Positions 47,676-60,714 of a stretch of 64,000 nucleotides of DNA are shown here, in pieces. The notes under the pieces are model-generated. The model was not told where the DNA came from, made no database searches, and saw nothing but the letters and a program-made list of their open reading frames with translations. A program made the position numbers and the translations under genes. Each line of letters starts with the position of its first letter. Position 1 is the stretch's first letter. Origin of the DNA: Limanda limanda (Eukaryota; Chordata; Actinopteri; Pleuronectiformes; Pleuronectidae); contig NC_083639.1 in NCBI RefSeq assembly GCF_963576545.1, positions 28,690,829-28,754,828 of the forward strand, in the 5' to 3' direction.

Positions 47676-50600
47676 GTGTAGGATATCACACAAAATACAC
47701 ACTCGTATATACATATGCGCAAACACAAACTGGCAGACACACACCTGCAGTGCAGAGTGTCATGTGTTGATCCATAATGTCCCAGCCCATCATTAACCAT
47801 GTAGCATCACTGCAGCTGAGCCTGTATAACACAACATTAACATTATTTATCATGGTGTCTTGACATGATGCTAATACATAACAGTATTAGCAGGATATTG
47901 TCAGAACTGACGCACAGAGAAACACACTTATATCTTATCAATTTGAGTTGGTGTTTGTTAGACAGGCCTTGTGGAGCAATTACATCTTATCGGTCATAAT
48001 TAAAACATATTTCTGTGCTGGAGTTTTATTATCGCTCTGTGTCTCAGGGTCATTGTGAAAACACAGAGTATAAAAGAGTCCGTCGGAGTCTCACGCTGGG
48101 CTCACATGGATTATGAAATGTTGTGACATGGAAATCATCTGTGATATAAAAAAGCCAAAGGAGTTGGAGCAGTCGGACTAATTTCCGAGAAGAAGAATCC
48201 AAAGTTTGTTGCTCTAACAAGAGAGAAATGTGCCAACATTCAGCTGTGTTTCCTGCATATGAAGCAAAATGTCCTGGTTTTACTTCCTTTCAAATAAATG
48301 TTCTTCTTTTCTCTTTCTCGACAGGACACCTGACGTGTGAAGGGGGCAGGACAGTGCAGAGGACTTAAAGACCGGAAGTTGGATTAATACATTTGTGACT
48401 TTGCCTGAACTTGTGTGAGTATCTGACGAACAATAAACTCAAGCAATCTTCTGAGAACACAGAGGACGATCACAAACCTAAAAGACAAGCACCACACTGT
48501 TAATTTAAGGTTATGCCAAATAGAAACTTCTTCCAACTTCCCTCTCTCTTCTCTTTCTGTCAGAGACGTTGTAAACTCCAGGCCGAGCTTTTCCTTCACC
48601 TCTAAACTGACCGACAGCTACAAGTCCACCTGCTTTGCTGCTTCAGTATTTCAGCCTGAGCTCTGCTGCTCCCTCTCGCTGCTTCTCTAAAGTGTCAGTC
48701 TGGGCAGAGACGCGACCACACTGAGATTAATAGAAGCTCCCCGCTGTTTGTCCTTGGCCTATTCTTCAATTAGCTTCACATTCCCACCAGGTTTTGGTCC
48801 TCAGTCCAAAAGGCACACATCCCACAGGAGGAGCAGGAGCGAGATCCAGGGGCCTGAACCACTGTATAAAACCCTGAACAATGGACAAGCAGCTGCGGCT
48901 ATTTCTACTGAGACTGGAGCCCTTGTTAATTATTCAGATAAGTGGTGAGGGAGCGATTAAGCGTAATTTAAAAAGCAGAACAAGAGGATCGGTGAAAAGA
49001 AACGTAGAGATGGACTGAAGAGTTTCTGTAGAAGCTGGAGTGTAAAAGAACAAGCAGATCAGTGTTCAGTCCTTTCTGTTTACTGTGGAGGTCGTTAGGA
49101 AAGTGACAGAGCTGCTCTGTGTGTATATTTAATATTCTGTCCTCAGCTTGGACCCACGAGAAAGACGTGTGGTTACTTCACTTTGAAGATATAAAAATGC
49201 AACAATTCTTCATTGAAATCCCTTAAAACAACTAAACCTACGTTAAACATTAACAGAATGTGTCCAACAATGTTCAAACTCGGAGAAATCCTAATTTTTA
49301 ATCAAACTAACAGGAAGTTTAATTTATACTCGCATCATTTCCTCTAAACCTGGGTCTTTGTCTGTTTTTGCTATAAATCCAAACGACGAATGAGGAAGGA
49401 TAAACCCACAGCTAGCCGCTTAGCCAGTCGGATGTTTTTTCCTTCCACAGTTTATATTGGTCACTCGTGATGGATCACGATTACTCATCGTGGTGAAGAA
49501 CTCCCATGTTCCCATGCTGCTTCATGACATCTCAAACTAGGTCTACTGTTTTTATTGTGAGACCCCTAGTGGCCAAACTCACATATCACACAATCAACAC
49601 AAAGCTAATTTTCCGCGTGACAAGCCAACATAAACAAAGCCAACGGAAAGGAGCTCTGGCGTGTTTAGGGAACTGATATCTTTAAGTGATGTCTGTTTTG
49701 TTTAAATTTGAAGAGACTGTTTGGCCTTGGTTGAGGAATGAATTCAACTGAGTGCCATTCCAGTTAAATAAGTAATCACAGGGATAAATCCAACTTATCT
49801 ACTGAAAACATTGACCTATAACGTAGAGTTTTTGTCTGTCATCGAGATTTACTCCCTTTTGCCCCCGGTTACGCCTCAAACCAGTCACATGGTTTGTTTC
49901 ATTTCACAAATTCTGACCACACACTTCAAGCGGCTCTGGGGAAAAAAACAGCATCTGCCAAATACCATCAACTCTTCAGTTCACTTAAGTCCAACGTGCA
50001 CTGAACCTCCTACAGAGGCTCAGCATGAAGTGACAAAACGGACCCGCTGGAAGAGAAAATAAATAATCGTGCTGTCCACAGGTTTGATGAGCAATGCTGC
50101 ACCTGTGTTACTTGGATTTGATTACACCCATTCGCTGCTTCCCAGTAATGGAAAGTTTAATTTGAGAAACTGCAGGAAGACACATCCCCAAAATGATGTT
50201 TGGAGAACGGCTGCGAGCTTCACGGTGGTGGATGATTTGCTCCACAGTCATTTTTATTAAAGTGATTGGTTGCTTTATGTGCAAAAGCCTATAAAGTATA
50301 ATAAAGAAGTGAAAACTATTATTATTTGCGGGTTTAGAATGCTCACGCTGCTAAGCTATATGCAATCACTGCTCCCATAAAGGGAGTTGACCCATAAACC
50401 TGCTGTCTCTATGAAGAAGGAGCTCGGTTATAATGCTGCGTTCACACCAAATGGGATTTTTCATGACAAGTCAATGGAAAGATGCAAAATTTTACATTGT
50501 TCGCTCGATTCGAAATGTTTGTACTTGCAATGCAATGTGTCGGAAAGCCTGAAGAAGACGGTGACTGAGCTGTGTGTTCCTCCTGGTGTCCTGGACCCAC

Positions 50601-52164
50601 AAAGCACAGGCCTGTCTGGCGTTTCTCTGGCTGAAGAGCCGACCATCATCATCACTGTCCTTTTAATTTTGGATGTTTTATGTCTCTTGGTGCAAAGCTG
50701 CAACAAAACACTGTGAAACTACTCAGTGATTAAATGTTCTGCACTGCACCGACCTGCTTTTGTCCAGCATCCGCACTTCAGAAAACAGTACAACTTACAG
50801 CAAGAATAAAAACAACACACAAAAAATCTCTCTCCATATTGAATATTGATTATTAAATAGATATTTCTAACTGTTTAAGTTGTAAGAAAAAGCTCTGGGC
50901 TGAGGACATCAACAAAAGCTAATTGGAGTCGGGAGCGATCGATGAAACAAGGTGTGGGTTAGAGCTGCTTTGATTTAAAAAGAAAAACACTCAAACCTTT
51001 TGAGTTTAATATTCACAAGAAACACCGGCTGAGCTGAAACATGAGTCACAGCAGAAAGAAACGACTTCCTGAGTTTTTTAAGTGTTCAATCCCAACTGAA
51101 ATAAAAGGTGTGAAAGGTGTCGTAACAAACCAATCAAAACCAAGTACAGATAGACCACGCCCATGCAGACAATAATATATAATCCCTAAATTACAATGTG
51201 AAACTGAAACTAACAGATGAAATGAAACAATGGAACAAACGCATGAACCCTGGTTGAGACTGTGCTGATGGAACAGCCTCAACAAAGCTGTTCAGACAAG
51301 AAACCCTGAGAATCAGCTGAATCCAAAACATATCTGATCCCACTGATCTGCACTGGAAAAGCTCGTATGAGGTTATTATTGGTGTAAAAATGGCAAAAAA
51401 AGTTAGAATACAAAGAAAAACATGCGTAAGAACCAAAACTAAACACATCTGAGAAAGACAAAAAGAGAAAAGAGAGGGAGACAGTAAGTATGAGATTAGA
51501 GGAGGGATGAGAAAGGAGAGAGATTATTGGTAATTGAAAGATAAAATGGTAATCAACCAGCCGGGGCCAAATATTAGAGCTCTCCTTTTTCATTTGGGCG
51601 TCAGACACATGGGAGCGATGGCGAGAAGGAGAGCTAAGTGGTGGGAAGGACTCTGGGGGGAAATGGAGTGAGAGCACAAAGGGGAGAGGGAGAAAAGTGC
51701 GAGACACAACTGGAGAGGAGGAGAGAAAAGAGCGATCTGCTCAAATTTCACTTTTCTTCCACTCATCCCTCTTCATAATAGAACTGTCAAATCAACGTGG
51801 GGCTTAACGACGAACTGCTCCCCTGCCTCTCCCGCGCTCTTTTACTCTCTCCTGCTCTCCATCTGTTTATTACGCCATTTTATCCATCCTCACTTTCGCT
51901 TTTTTCACCTTTTCTGACTAGAGCCCTTGTGACTTGCTCCTTGCTGCTATTTGCATGTTGTGCTTTTCTCTTACCCGATCATAAACCCTTTATTTAGATC
52001 AAGTATCAGTTGGATCAGATTAGAATATCGCTATAAAATGGTTTTGCTTCCTTCATTTATTGACGATACAAATTCAGCATATTTGGAGCGAGATAAAGAG
52101 ATTAGTCACACTAAAACAAGGAAACACATTAAAAGACATTCTGTTCATATTCAGGTTGCTCATT

Positions 52165-52906
52165 TTTATTTGCGTTATTATTTCAAAAGGTTTTCATGCT
52201 CTAATGTTCAGAAAACTAACATCTTTCCTCAAACTGTCCTCTGCTGCTGCTCCTCTTTTCAGCCTCTGTCTGAAAGCTCCTGTATCTTTAAGAAGCCCCT
52301 CCCCCTTAGTCACAGTCTGCTCTGATGGGCCACCTTACCAAATCTGTTGTGATTGGTCAGGTTAGGTCAGAAGAGATAAACACTGGTTGTCAGCCAAGAC
52401 CAGAAATGAGGATGCAGTGTCTCCAGGTGCAGATCAGAGCTTTGAATGGACTGTATTGTGGAAAATGTTCAAATTGCTAAAGCTGGAGACTTGACAAACT
52501 GCTTGTTGCAAGGATGGGAATTGAACCCATGATCTTTGGTTTACGAGACCAACGCCTTACCACTTGGCCACCGAGCCTTTCTGGGTGGTGCACAGAGCCT
52601 TTAATGTTTTACTGAACCCAATCATAACAATCTAAATATATGTATATAGGTGCAGATCAGAGCTTTGCATAGACTCTATTGTGGCAAATTTTTAAATCAT
52701 TTTAATCATCAATTTAATTTGCATTATTATTTGAAAAGGTTTTCATAATCTAATGTTCTGAAAACGAATGTCTTTTCCTCAAACTGTCCTGTGCTGCTGC
52801 TCCTCTTTTCAGCCTCTGTCTGAAAGCTCCCGTCTCTTTAAGAAGCCCCTCCCACTTAGGCACAGTCTGCTCTGATTGGCCACTTGACCTAATCTGTTGT
52901 GATTGT
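52165..52906. repeat. duplicated blocks around a tRNA-Thr-like unit
   Basis: The segments 52165-52358 and 52715-52906 are near copies of each other (shared CTGTCTGAAAGCTCC, TTTAAGAAGCCCCTCCC). Between them lies a tRNA-Thr-like unit whose flank (GTCAGCCAAGACCAGAAA, GCAGATCAGAGCTTTG) recurs at 54602-54735 and 55735-55850. Local segmental duplication. Confidence 0.65.
52507..52577 (-). tRNA. tRNA-Thr(CGT)-like
   Basis: D-arm, anticodon arm (TTGGT CTCGTAA ACCAA) and T-arm (ATGGG/CCCAT) are intact; the acceptor GGCTCGG/CCTTGCA has three mismatches. It lies in a duplicated block shared with 55735-55990. Confidence 0.55.
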
Positions 52907-54800
52907 TCAACTGCTTTCCCCCGAGCGTGCTGGACTAGCCTTGATTCAGTTCAACTAGATTTTCTTCCACTTTACTAGTTGAACCCCAAATCAGAACAGA
53001 CATCATCTCAAAGCACTTTTCAGGTCGAGACCTTGAAAATGATAGAGAAGTCCGACAGTTCAGAGACGAGAGGCAACAGGAAGAACATGTATCTGTCATA
53101 TTTAATCTCCGTCGGACAAATTGTTATAATGAAAATGCATGGTTCAGATCCACAGGACAAATGTATTTGAAAGACACTGAGAAGCTGTTGCCATCTCCCA
53201 TCATTGCTCCATCACCACTATGCCTCTCTTCCTGTTTGGATCGTGAACCTTAATTCCTTCTTCCTCTTTACCAGAGTGTGTCTCTGTCTGTCTCCTCCCG
53301 TCTGTTTGTAATCCCTCTGAATTCTCTCTCACTCTTTAGCGTCTGTAAATGTTTGACTAAGACGCTAGGCCTGAGTTCTGAATATTTAAAACAGGATACA
53401 TCACATTTTCCCTCGACGGACAGTTTCCCTCTGAGTAGAGAAACCTGTACATCATATAGAGATGATCCCTTTGCGGCCACGTGGGAAATGAAGGGGTTCA
53501 GCCAAGGGGTCAGGCTGAGGGGGGGGGGGGGGATTGGTACATGGTCCTTAAACTGACAGTTTACCCTGAAATGGCTTGTTCCCAGAACCCAGACATCGCC
53601 ATAACAAGCTGTCGGCTTCTACAGGACAAGAGTCTGCTGTTGCACGAAGACGCTGGTGTGTTTAACCCACGACCTCCGAGCCGCAGGATGATCTCTCTAA
53701 CCGCCCGAACCTCCCGACCACGATGATGAGAGGAGCAGGAATGTGATCTTCTACCATTGCTCCCTCCTCCTGCTTTTCAATTCCTCTCTCTGTAGGTTTA
53801 TGTGGCAAAAACACACGGAGGAATATTCTCTGTATGTCGTTCTCACTGCTGCTAGCTCACTTGTGGAGAATTATTCGTCTCTCCCTCTTTCTCCGTTTGT
53901 TTTCACTGGGCTGACAGAAGAAAGAAAGCCGTCAAGGAATGGCCTCAGTTCTTCTCCTCTTTTCTCTGCTGTCTCGTCCTCTCTGTCTTTTTGGCATAAG
54001 CCATGACGGCTCAAACATGATGACGGAAAAATGAAAAAGCCCAAAATGCAAAACGCAGCTCAAATGTAAAAATGAATAACAAACAAACTTATTTAGAAAG
54101 AAACAAAAGAAAATGACTGGTTGAATGTTCAGTAGAACCACAGGCTCTTTGTTCCCATGAGGCTAGTTTCTTTGTTGGGATGTTGCTCTCTTGAACAGAA
54201 AATTTCTCAGGAACTTCTTTAGCTCCAATTAAACAACCTGAAATTGTTTTCTCTCTGGTAGCCGGCAGTTTGATGGTTTTCAAAGAGCTGAGGTCATCTG
54301 TGCGTTTTCAAGACAAGAGGTTGCGATAAGCACGCAGCGCTACTTCCTCCGGTTCGACTAGAAGCTCGACTTGCAATCAGAAATTTAGGAGACAGGCCAA
54401 GTTGCAACTAGCTACTTAGCATGCTATAGGCTAGATTAATAAGTAAACTGTAGTTAATGGTAGAATTGGCTATGTGGCAACACTGACTTTGAATCTGTTG
54501 TTTTATTTATTAAAAAGTTGTTTTTGTTGGCACATAGTTGTGCTAAAAATAAAAACAAATGGCAAGCAGGAGTTCTGCAGATGAAACCTTGTTGATGACA
54601 GACAGGTTAAGTCAGAAGAGAGAAACTCTGGCTGTCAGCCAAGACCAGAAACATGACAATGCAGCGGCTCCAGGTGCAGGTCAGAGCTTTGCATGGACTG
54701 TATTGTGGCAAATGTTCAGAATGCTAAAGCTAGACTTCACATTTAAGGGCCTGGAATGTCTTGCTCTAAAGTCCACCAAACCCTTCAGGGGAGACTCTAA

Positions 54801-55714
54801 AGGCCAATTTATGCCTCTCCGTTTTTTCTATTTTTCTAAGACCGCCCTATCCGTCGTGAAACGCCCTCTCCGAGTGCTTCGGACAGCTTTTCGTACACGT
54901 CTGATTTTTCTAACTATCCGTCTTCATGTTGGAGACCCGACGGACCGCTCTTGGCTGTGATTGGTCCGCGAACTACATCATTTCCGTATGACGTCATTTC
55001 CGTATTTCCGGACCTCAAACTTCCTGTTTACTTGTAGCCACAAACACGAACACAACCACAGATATGAACACGAGGGCATGTATGCACGGTCACATACGGT
55101 TATAACGAGCTTTCAAAATGGCGCTAGCAGGCTAGGCTAGCGGGCTAGGCTAGCCACCATGCTAACTGCGGTGGTAACAGTGCAAGAACCCGCCGTCACG
55201 ACTTTAATTCCACTTCTATCATGACACTGTTTCTATAATACCGTCAGGTTAGAAGCAAACACTGGATAGTAGTAGTTAGTGTCGGGAGTCCCTGCTGACT
55301 GTGTGTGGAAGCTGGGGGGGGAGCTAGCTCCGGGTAGCTTCCAGCTACATGTAGCCTCAAGCAGATTCAAGCTGTGGAATCAGCAACACAGTTCGGAAAC
55401 AAGACCGGGGAACCGCTGCGCTAAGAAACGATTACATCAGCATCTTGACCCGCTGGGTGTCACTTTATTTAGTTCTGTTAGTTGCCATGGTTCAGTGTGT
55501 GGGACGCAGGCTAACATGTCAACAGAGACACGTGGACTTCTTCTTCCCAAATGGGGTAGGCTTCTCTGAGCTCGTCTTCCGTTGCGCCACCTATGGGTTT
55601 GGCGGGGAATTGTTTTTAGACGGATAGTCGTCGGAGAAGTAAAAATCAAAAAGACTCTTTGTCCCCCGCTGAGACCTCTCTGAGAAACGGATACGTAGAA
55701 GTATATAAGAGCCT
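54801..55714 (-). mobile_element. PIF/Harbinger-like MITE, second copy
   Basis: 914 bp in inverse orientation to 43146-44062, with TAA on both sides and ends AGGCCAATTTATGC / (other strand) AGGCTCTTATATAC. Shared interior includes CTAACTGCGGTGGTAACAG and GTGACACCCAGCGGGTCA on the other strand. Confidence 0.72.
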
Positions 55715-55849
55715 TAACATAGAATGGAGCGCCATCATAACAATCTGTATATAGGAGATGGTCAGAGCTTTGCATAGCCTGTATTGTGGCAAATGTTCAA
55801 ATTGCTAAAGGTAGAGGTCATATTTGAGGTTATCAAATGACTGACTTCA

Positions 55850-55921
55850 AGGCCCGGATGGGAATTGAACCCATGATCTTTGGTTTACGAGACCAGCGCC
55901 TTACCACTTGGCCACCGAGCC
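55850..55921 (-). tRNA. tRNA-Thr(CGT), well preserved
   Basis: 72 nt with a fully paired acceptor (GGCTCGG/CCGGGCC, one G-T), D-arm GCCAAGTGGTAAGGC, anticodon loop CTCGTAA and T-arm ATGGG-TTCAATT-CCCAT. One outer anticodon-stem mismatch (C-A). Box A and box B are intact. No TTTT run is seen in the next ~50 bases on the - strand, so expression is doubtful. Confidence 0.65.
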
Positions 55922-56294
55922 ATCTTCCCAACCCTTTAAGGTTCGGATTGACCCCAATCATAACAATCTACATATTTGTATATATCGTTTGCTATCTCGG
56001 ATATTCTGTTAAGTAGCTAGATGGATTCAGATCATTTTCTATCCTAGCTCTGCAGGAGACCGGGGGCGAGGTCAGGAGACTCTCCCGCCCGGCAGGGGGT
56101 CTAATCAGTGATTTATTCAAATTAAGGTTTTAATTTCTTAATTCTTGCAGCAATGTATGGAAAACTGTGAGATTATTTAAAGCATCTCGACCTGGAAACT
56201 TGTTCAAGACTGTGACAATAGAGAATAACATGTTTCCATTGTGACATCTGAGTGGAATTATGACACCAGACAGTTATTATTTTGATACTAGTAA

Positions 56295-56365
56295 GGCATG
56301 GATGGGGATTGAATACATGATCTTTGGTTTACGAGACCACAGCCTTACCACTTGGCCACCACACC
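56295..56365 (-). tRNA. tRNA-Thr(CGT)-like
   Basis: Acceptor GGTGTGG/CCATGCC pairs fully with G-T pairs and the anticodon loop is CTCGTAA, but the T-stem has two mismatches (ATGTA/CCCAT). Confidence 0.5.
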
Positions 56366-56766
56366 TCCTGAACGTGGACGACTTGAACATAATCCATGAA
56401 GTTGTGTCATATGACCTCTGGCTACCATGCTGTAAGGGAGAGATTCTAGATTTCTGTTGATGGCTATAAATGGCATATAGAGCAAAAGTCACAGGATCAT
56501 CGGTCTCTTTCATAAGTGTTTGATTTATTCTTTGTGATGCTTCGGTTTAAAGTATATTTATTTATTTATCAGTGGGTTCGACTCGAATCTGCTTGGTACA
56601 ACTTCACCAGAAAGTTGAAATAGTCGACGATGTTGAGTCTGGATTTCTGTGAAAGACCCAGGATGTTGAGTGGTTCCAACATGAGTGTGATGTTAAAATC
56701 ACACCTGTGAGTGCTTCCTCTACACTTCTGAGATAGAAGATATGCAGATTACAGAACACATTATAG

Positions 56767-56838
56767 AGGCATGGATGGGGATCGAACCCATGTTCTTTGG
56801 TTTACAAGACCAACGCCTTACCACTTGGCCACCACGCC
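56767..56838 (-). tRNA. tRNA-Thr(TGT), well preserved
   Basis: The cleanest cloverleaf in the window: acceptor GGCGTGG/CCATGCC, anticodon stem TTGGT/ACCAA, T-arm ATGGG-TTCGATC-CCCAT. The loop is CTTGTAA, so the anticodon is TGT, one base different from the CGT copies; it would read ACA. The 3' flank resembles that of the units in ggh intron 6. Confidence 0.68.
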
Positions 56839-57084
56839 TTCTTTCACACAGCTTTTTGCGCAAAATTTTGCAAATCACAAGAATATCAGCAGCCTCGCAC
56901 AAGTCAACTCATCAGGATATAAGAACTTTTTCTATTTGCTACAGAAATATCTGCTTAAACATTAAAAGTGTTTCCTTTAGTGTGAATGAACAGAGCTGTA
57001 AAGGAATATTCTTTGATTTTGCTCATATGCGATACCTGCTGCAGGTCATATCATATTTCATACGCCTGCTAGTTCCTGTCTGCA

Positions 57085-57112
57085 CACTCAGCAGATGTGT
57101 GTGTGAGTGTGT

Positions 57113-57144
<32 letters not shown>
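57085..57144. repeat. (GT)n microsatellite
   Basis: GT-rich tract with interruptions. Confidence 0.85.
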
Positions 57145-59670
57145 TTCAAGTTCATTACAGAGAGAGACCTGGGGATGAGAATTGGAACCAGGTTACTCAT
57201 TCGTTTCAGAGGACTGGGATTGTGGGGAAGAAGAAAAAAGACGAGAGGAGAGTGTGGAAATGCTGAAATGGTAAAAAGATGGAAGAGGGGAAATGGAGCG
57301 AACAAGGTGGATAAGTCAGGATGTGGTGGGGAGGACGACACAGTGAAGAGGAGGGAAGAAAGGGAAATGGAAATGGGAGATGGAGTGGAAATCAAAGCTG
57401 AAAGTGGGGGGAGAAAAGATGGAGGGAACATATGCAGGGAGGAGGAGGAGGTGGAGAAAGCAGGAAGGAGTGAAAAGTGACAAGCTGAAGGAATCAGTGG
57501 CGCATTCAGCCGGAATGAAAGAACCATTTCTTTTAGTTCTGTCCATTTTCTCGTCCAATTATCAATTACCAGAAGATTTAGATGCACAAGGGTCTCGTAT
57601 TTTTCTACCCCCCGCCTGCAAGAGACACTTCTGCCGTGTGCGGTTATTAATATTAGGAGGTGATGCATATTTAACTTTTCTTTCAGAAGGTGAGAAGAGG
57701 AGCTGCAGCAACGTATGATATATGGATAGTATTAAATTGACATCAAATTAAATGTAGATAGCCTGTTATATATTTGAAGACCAATGTCGTCTGTACGAAT
57801 ATGAGAATGAAGGAACAAGGAAATGTTTTGGACAATCTGAAGTGGTACATAGCTGTTAATATTGAGGTGAGATAATATATAGTAATTGTTGATTTTCAAT
57901 CATGAATACTGACATCTGTAAATACACACTTAAATATATTTCCCATTCCATTCTTGCCAGAAGTGCCTTTTGAGTACTTAATGCTTTATGTACTCATTTC
58001 TAGTTTTTATAGAAATACATTTTTATTTAAACTTGGCGAAATTGAGAAAAACAATCTTCCCTCTTGTCATGTTTTTGTTAAATCTGGTCTTATACCCTTG
58101 GATAACCTGACAAAAATATTAAATTGTATTAATGGCATTTGTTCATTTACTCCACATCTTTAGCACACGACCCACACAAAGTGGATGTTAAACTGTCCGA
58201 GGTTTGAAACCATTTGCAGACGTGTCCATCAACCTTTTCACTGAGCCTGTCGCTCTGTGTCCCTCTCCGACTCTGAAGGTAACGACCTGTGCTTCTCTGT
58301 CCACCATCCAAATGGTTTCACTCTGCTTTTCTATTTCAAACAATCAGCTTTTTTGTTGAGCTTCACAGGTAAAAGCGTCTGTTGATGCTGTTTAAATCTA
58401 TACGTATAAGTAAGTAGTGTTTTCCTACTAGAGGCAGTACAACCCTATAAACAAGAGTCCTTCTCTTAGTGGCCGGCCTTCCTCCTCCGCTCCGGACACG
58501 TCTCCTGTCTTCACAGATCATTAGAGGGAGGGACGGGTGAGAGGACGGACAGATCTCTGGATGGATGTGTGAGAGGATGAGACAAACATAAACACACCCC
58601 AGTGAACACGCCTCCTCCTCCATCGTCTCATTTCTCTGACACAACAGAGAGAATCTTCATCTTATTGGGTTTGTGTGTCTGTTAGTGTGTGAGTGTGCAG
58701 CCGACATCAGTTTTATACATTTGATAATCTCACATAGGAATGCGAACGAATACATTTGGCCGTAATTTTACCGCTGATATTTGAATTACATGAAACTAAA
58801 CACAACTTTACTCCTTTAACATAACAATAAGGGATAAGTTACATAAAATATATTAAAGTAACTGTAATCATTTCTTAACAGCAATATTAAGATTCAATGA
58901 AACTATTTGCAGAAGTAAAATTTTAAATATCTGCATATTTTTTCAAGTTAAAAATGAATATGGTCTTCACAGGTTTTATTATAGATTTAAACTATATATC
59001 TACATATCTACATTATAGATATAAATATCTACACGTTGGTTTTTATCACAATTTAGACATAAACCTAAAAATGGTAGTTTATAATCTAAAACTTTTGAAT
59101 GTTTTGAATTTGGATAAGACTAAAACAGAGATTTGAATGATTCAGGAGTCTGGTACGTTTCAGGGATCAGAATCGAACCTGTGGCAGAGGATTCAAATCT
59201 CTGTATATGTATATTTGTGCTGTTGTGATGATGAAGTATGTGAAAACATGAGTCCAGCTTGGAGATGTGATCTGATCAATCACAGATTAATATCTCTGCA
59301 CCTGATGAAGTTTCAGTTTGAGCCTGAATCTTTGTACAGTTTCTAAAAATGTTACAAACTGTGTTGAAAGCGCCTTTTAAAGCTGATTTTAGCTCGTGAA
59401 CCATTTCACGTACACTTAATTTAACCTCATATTTTGGACTGTATCTCAAATAGCTGTCTAACATTTGATACAATAACAAGATGGTCTCCTTCATTTTTGA
59501 TTTTCATCTTTGAGTCTCTCCTGTCCCGTCAAGACATTTCATATATTCTACAATTTCTGTGCATTGCAGTTCTGCTCTAGGTGCTGATTCCAGGCCTCTT
59601 TTTGTTAAGAGGAAAACACCATGTAGACAAACAGTGCGCCTGCAGTATGGAAACATAATATTATAATCAC
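57145..59670. other. intergenic region, no convincing gene
   Basis: Purine-rich sequence at 57220-57480, then AT-rich DNA. An acceptor-donor pair brackets 58217-58278 (TTTGCAG ... GAAGGTAAC) with one open frame, but it has no recognisable protein similarity. Confidence 0.45.
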
Positions 59671-59818
59671 CAACTGTGTGTGTGTGTGTGTGTCTGTGTA
59701 GGCCTTTAGGGTAGTAGTGATAATACAATGCAAACAGCGTCCATTATTGCCGTATCAAACCTTATGACACGTGGGAGAGGAGACATGCTGGCACCATGTT
59801 GGGCTGTTATATGACTTT

Positions 59819-59841
59819 ACACACACACACACACACACACT
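59819..59841. repeat. (CA)n microsatellite
   Basis: About 11 CA units. Confidence 0.85.
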
Positions 59842-60556
59842 CTCCCTCTAACCAAGCCTCCCCCATTTGCACATGCACACACATTCCCACACATTTGCAT
59901 CACACTGTGCTTTTGTATAAAACATAAACACGCAATTACTGACAGGCCTCCTGCCGTCGCTGGTGTTTGTTGCGTTTCCTCTCTGAACTGCACAGGGCTG
60001 CGGCACCAGCTCGACAATCTAATGAACACACTCTCACGCAGCAGTAGGGAACATCTTTCATATTTGTTGACAGTTATTGCCGTGCAATTAGTCCGTGCAG
60101 ACGTTGGGTTTAATTGTATTTTCACATAACAGAATGAATGTTGTGGTCCAGAGTTGTTATTCTGGACAACACAGAGTGCAATACAACAGGAAAAACAACA
60201 ACACAACATGTGGTAACGTGTTCCAACGTTAAAATATTGTTCTCCCTCTAAAGACAATAGCTCTTTTCTTTTCAAAATGTTGAACAAACTATAAAGAATC
60301 ATAACTGTTGTTCTGCAAACTCACAGACTTCATGGTCATAGCTGCCAAGTACGACCGAGGAAAACACCTGATAATTGCACATTAATGAAACATGGTTCTC
60401 ATAAGGGAAAATTATATATGTATAAATATCTATATATACTTATTTAAATATCTCTCAGCTTCCCCCGACAGCTTTGTTTCACTGCCACACATTGAACTCC
60501 TATCTGCTCAGTCACTTTGAAACAGCAGCAGTGTCTTCCAGGTAAAAAGGAATGAC

Positions 60557-60602
60557 TCAGTCTGTGTGTGTGCACGTGCGTGTGTGTGTGTGTGCGTGTG
60601 TG

Positions 60603-60653
<51 letters not shown>

Positions 60654-60660
60654 GTGTGTG
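60557..60660. repeat. (GT)n microsatellite
   Basis: About 50 GT units with some GC interruptions. Confidence 0.9.
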
Positions 60661-60668
60661 TCCTCCAG

Positions 60669-60714
60669 ATGGACCTGAACATAGTGAGGAAGGTGTCCCT
60701 GCCAGAGGCTCTGG
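60669..60714 (+). CDS. possible short internal exon (unrecognised)
   Basis: CTCCAG precedes and GTGAGG follows 46 bases that read MDLNIVRKVSLPEAL plus one base. The acceptor lacks a normal pyrimidine tract because a GT microsatellite lies before it. No neighbour exon was found. Weak candidate only. Confidence 0.15.

Larger units (their letters stand above)
44421..52140. other. intergenic region, no convincing gene
   Basis: Apart from one tRNA-like unit (44996) and microsatellites I see no exon pattern or protein motif. A weak transposon-like motif (GCTGCGTTCACACC) starts at about 50438. A purine-rich stretch lies at about 51460-51730. Confidence 0.5.

Noticed and set aside
47283..47681. Poly-His and poly-Asp proteins
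   Set aside because: Translation of (ATC)n in different frames.
58217..58278. Candidate exon between TTTGCAG and GTAACG
   Set aside because: One frame is open, but there is no recognised similarity and no partner exons.
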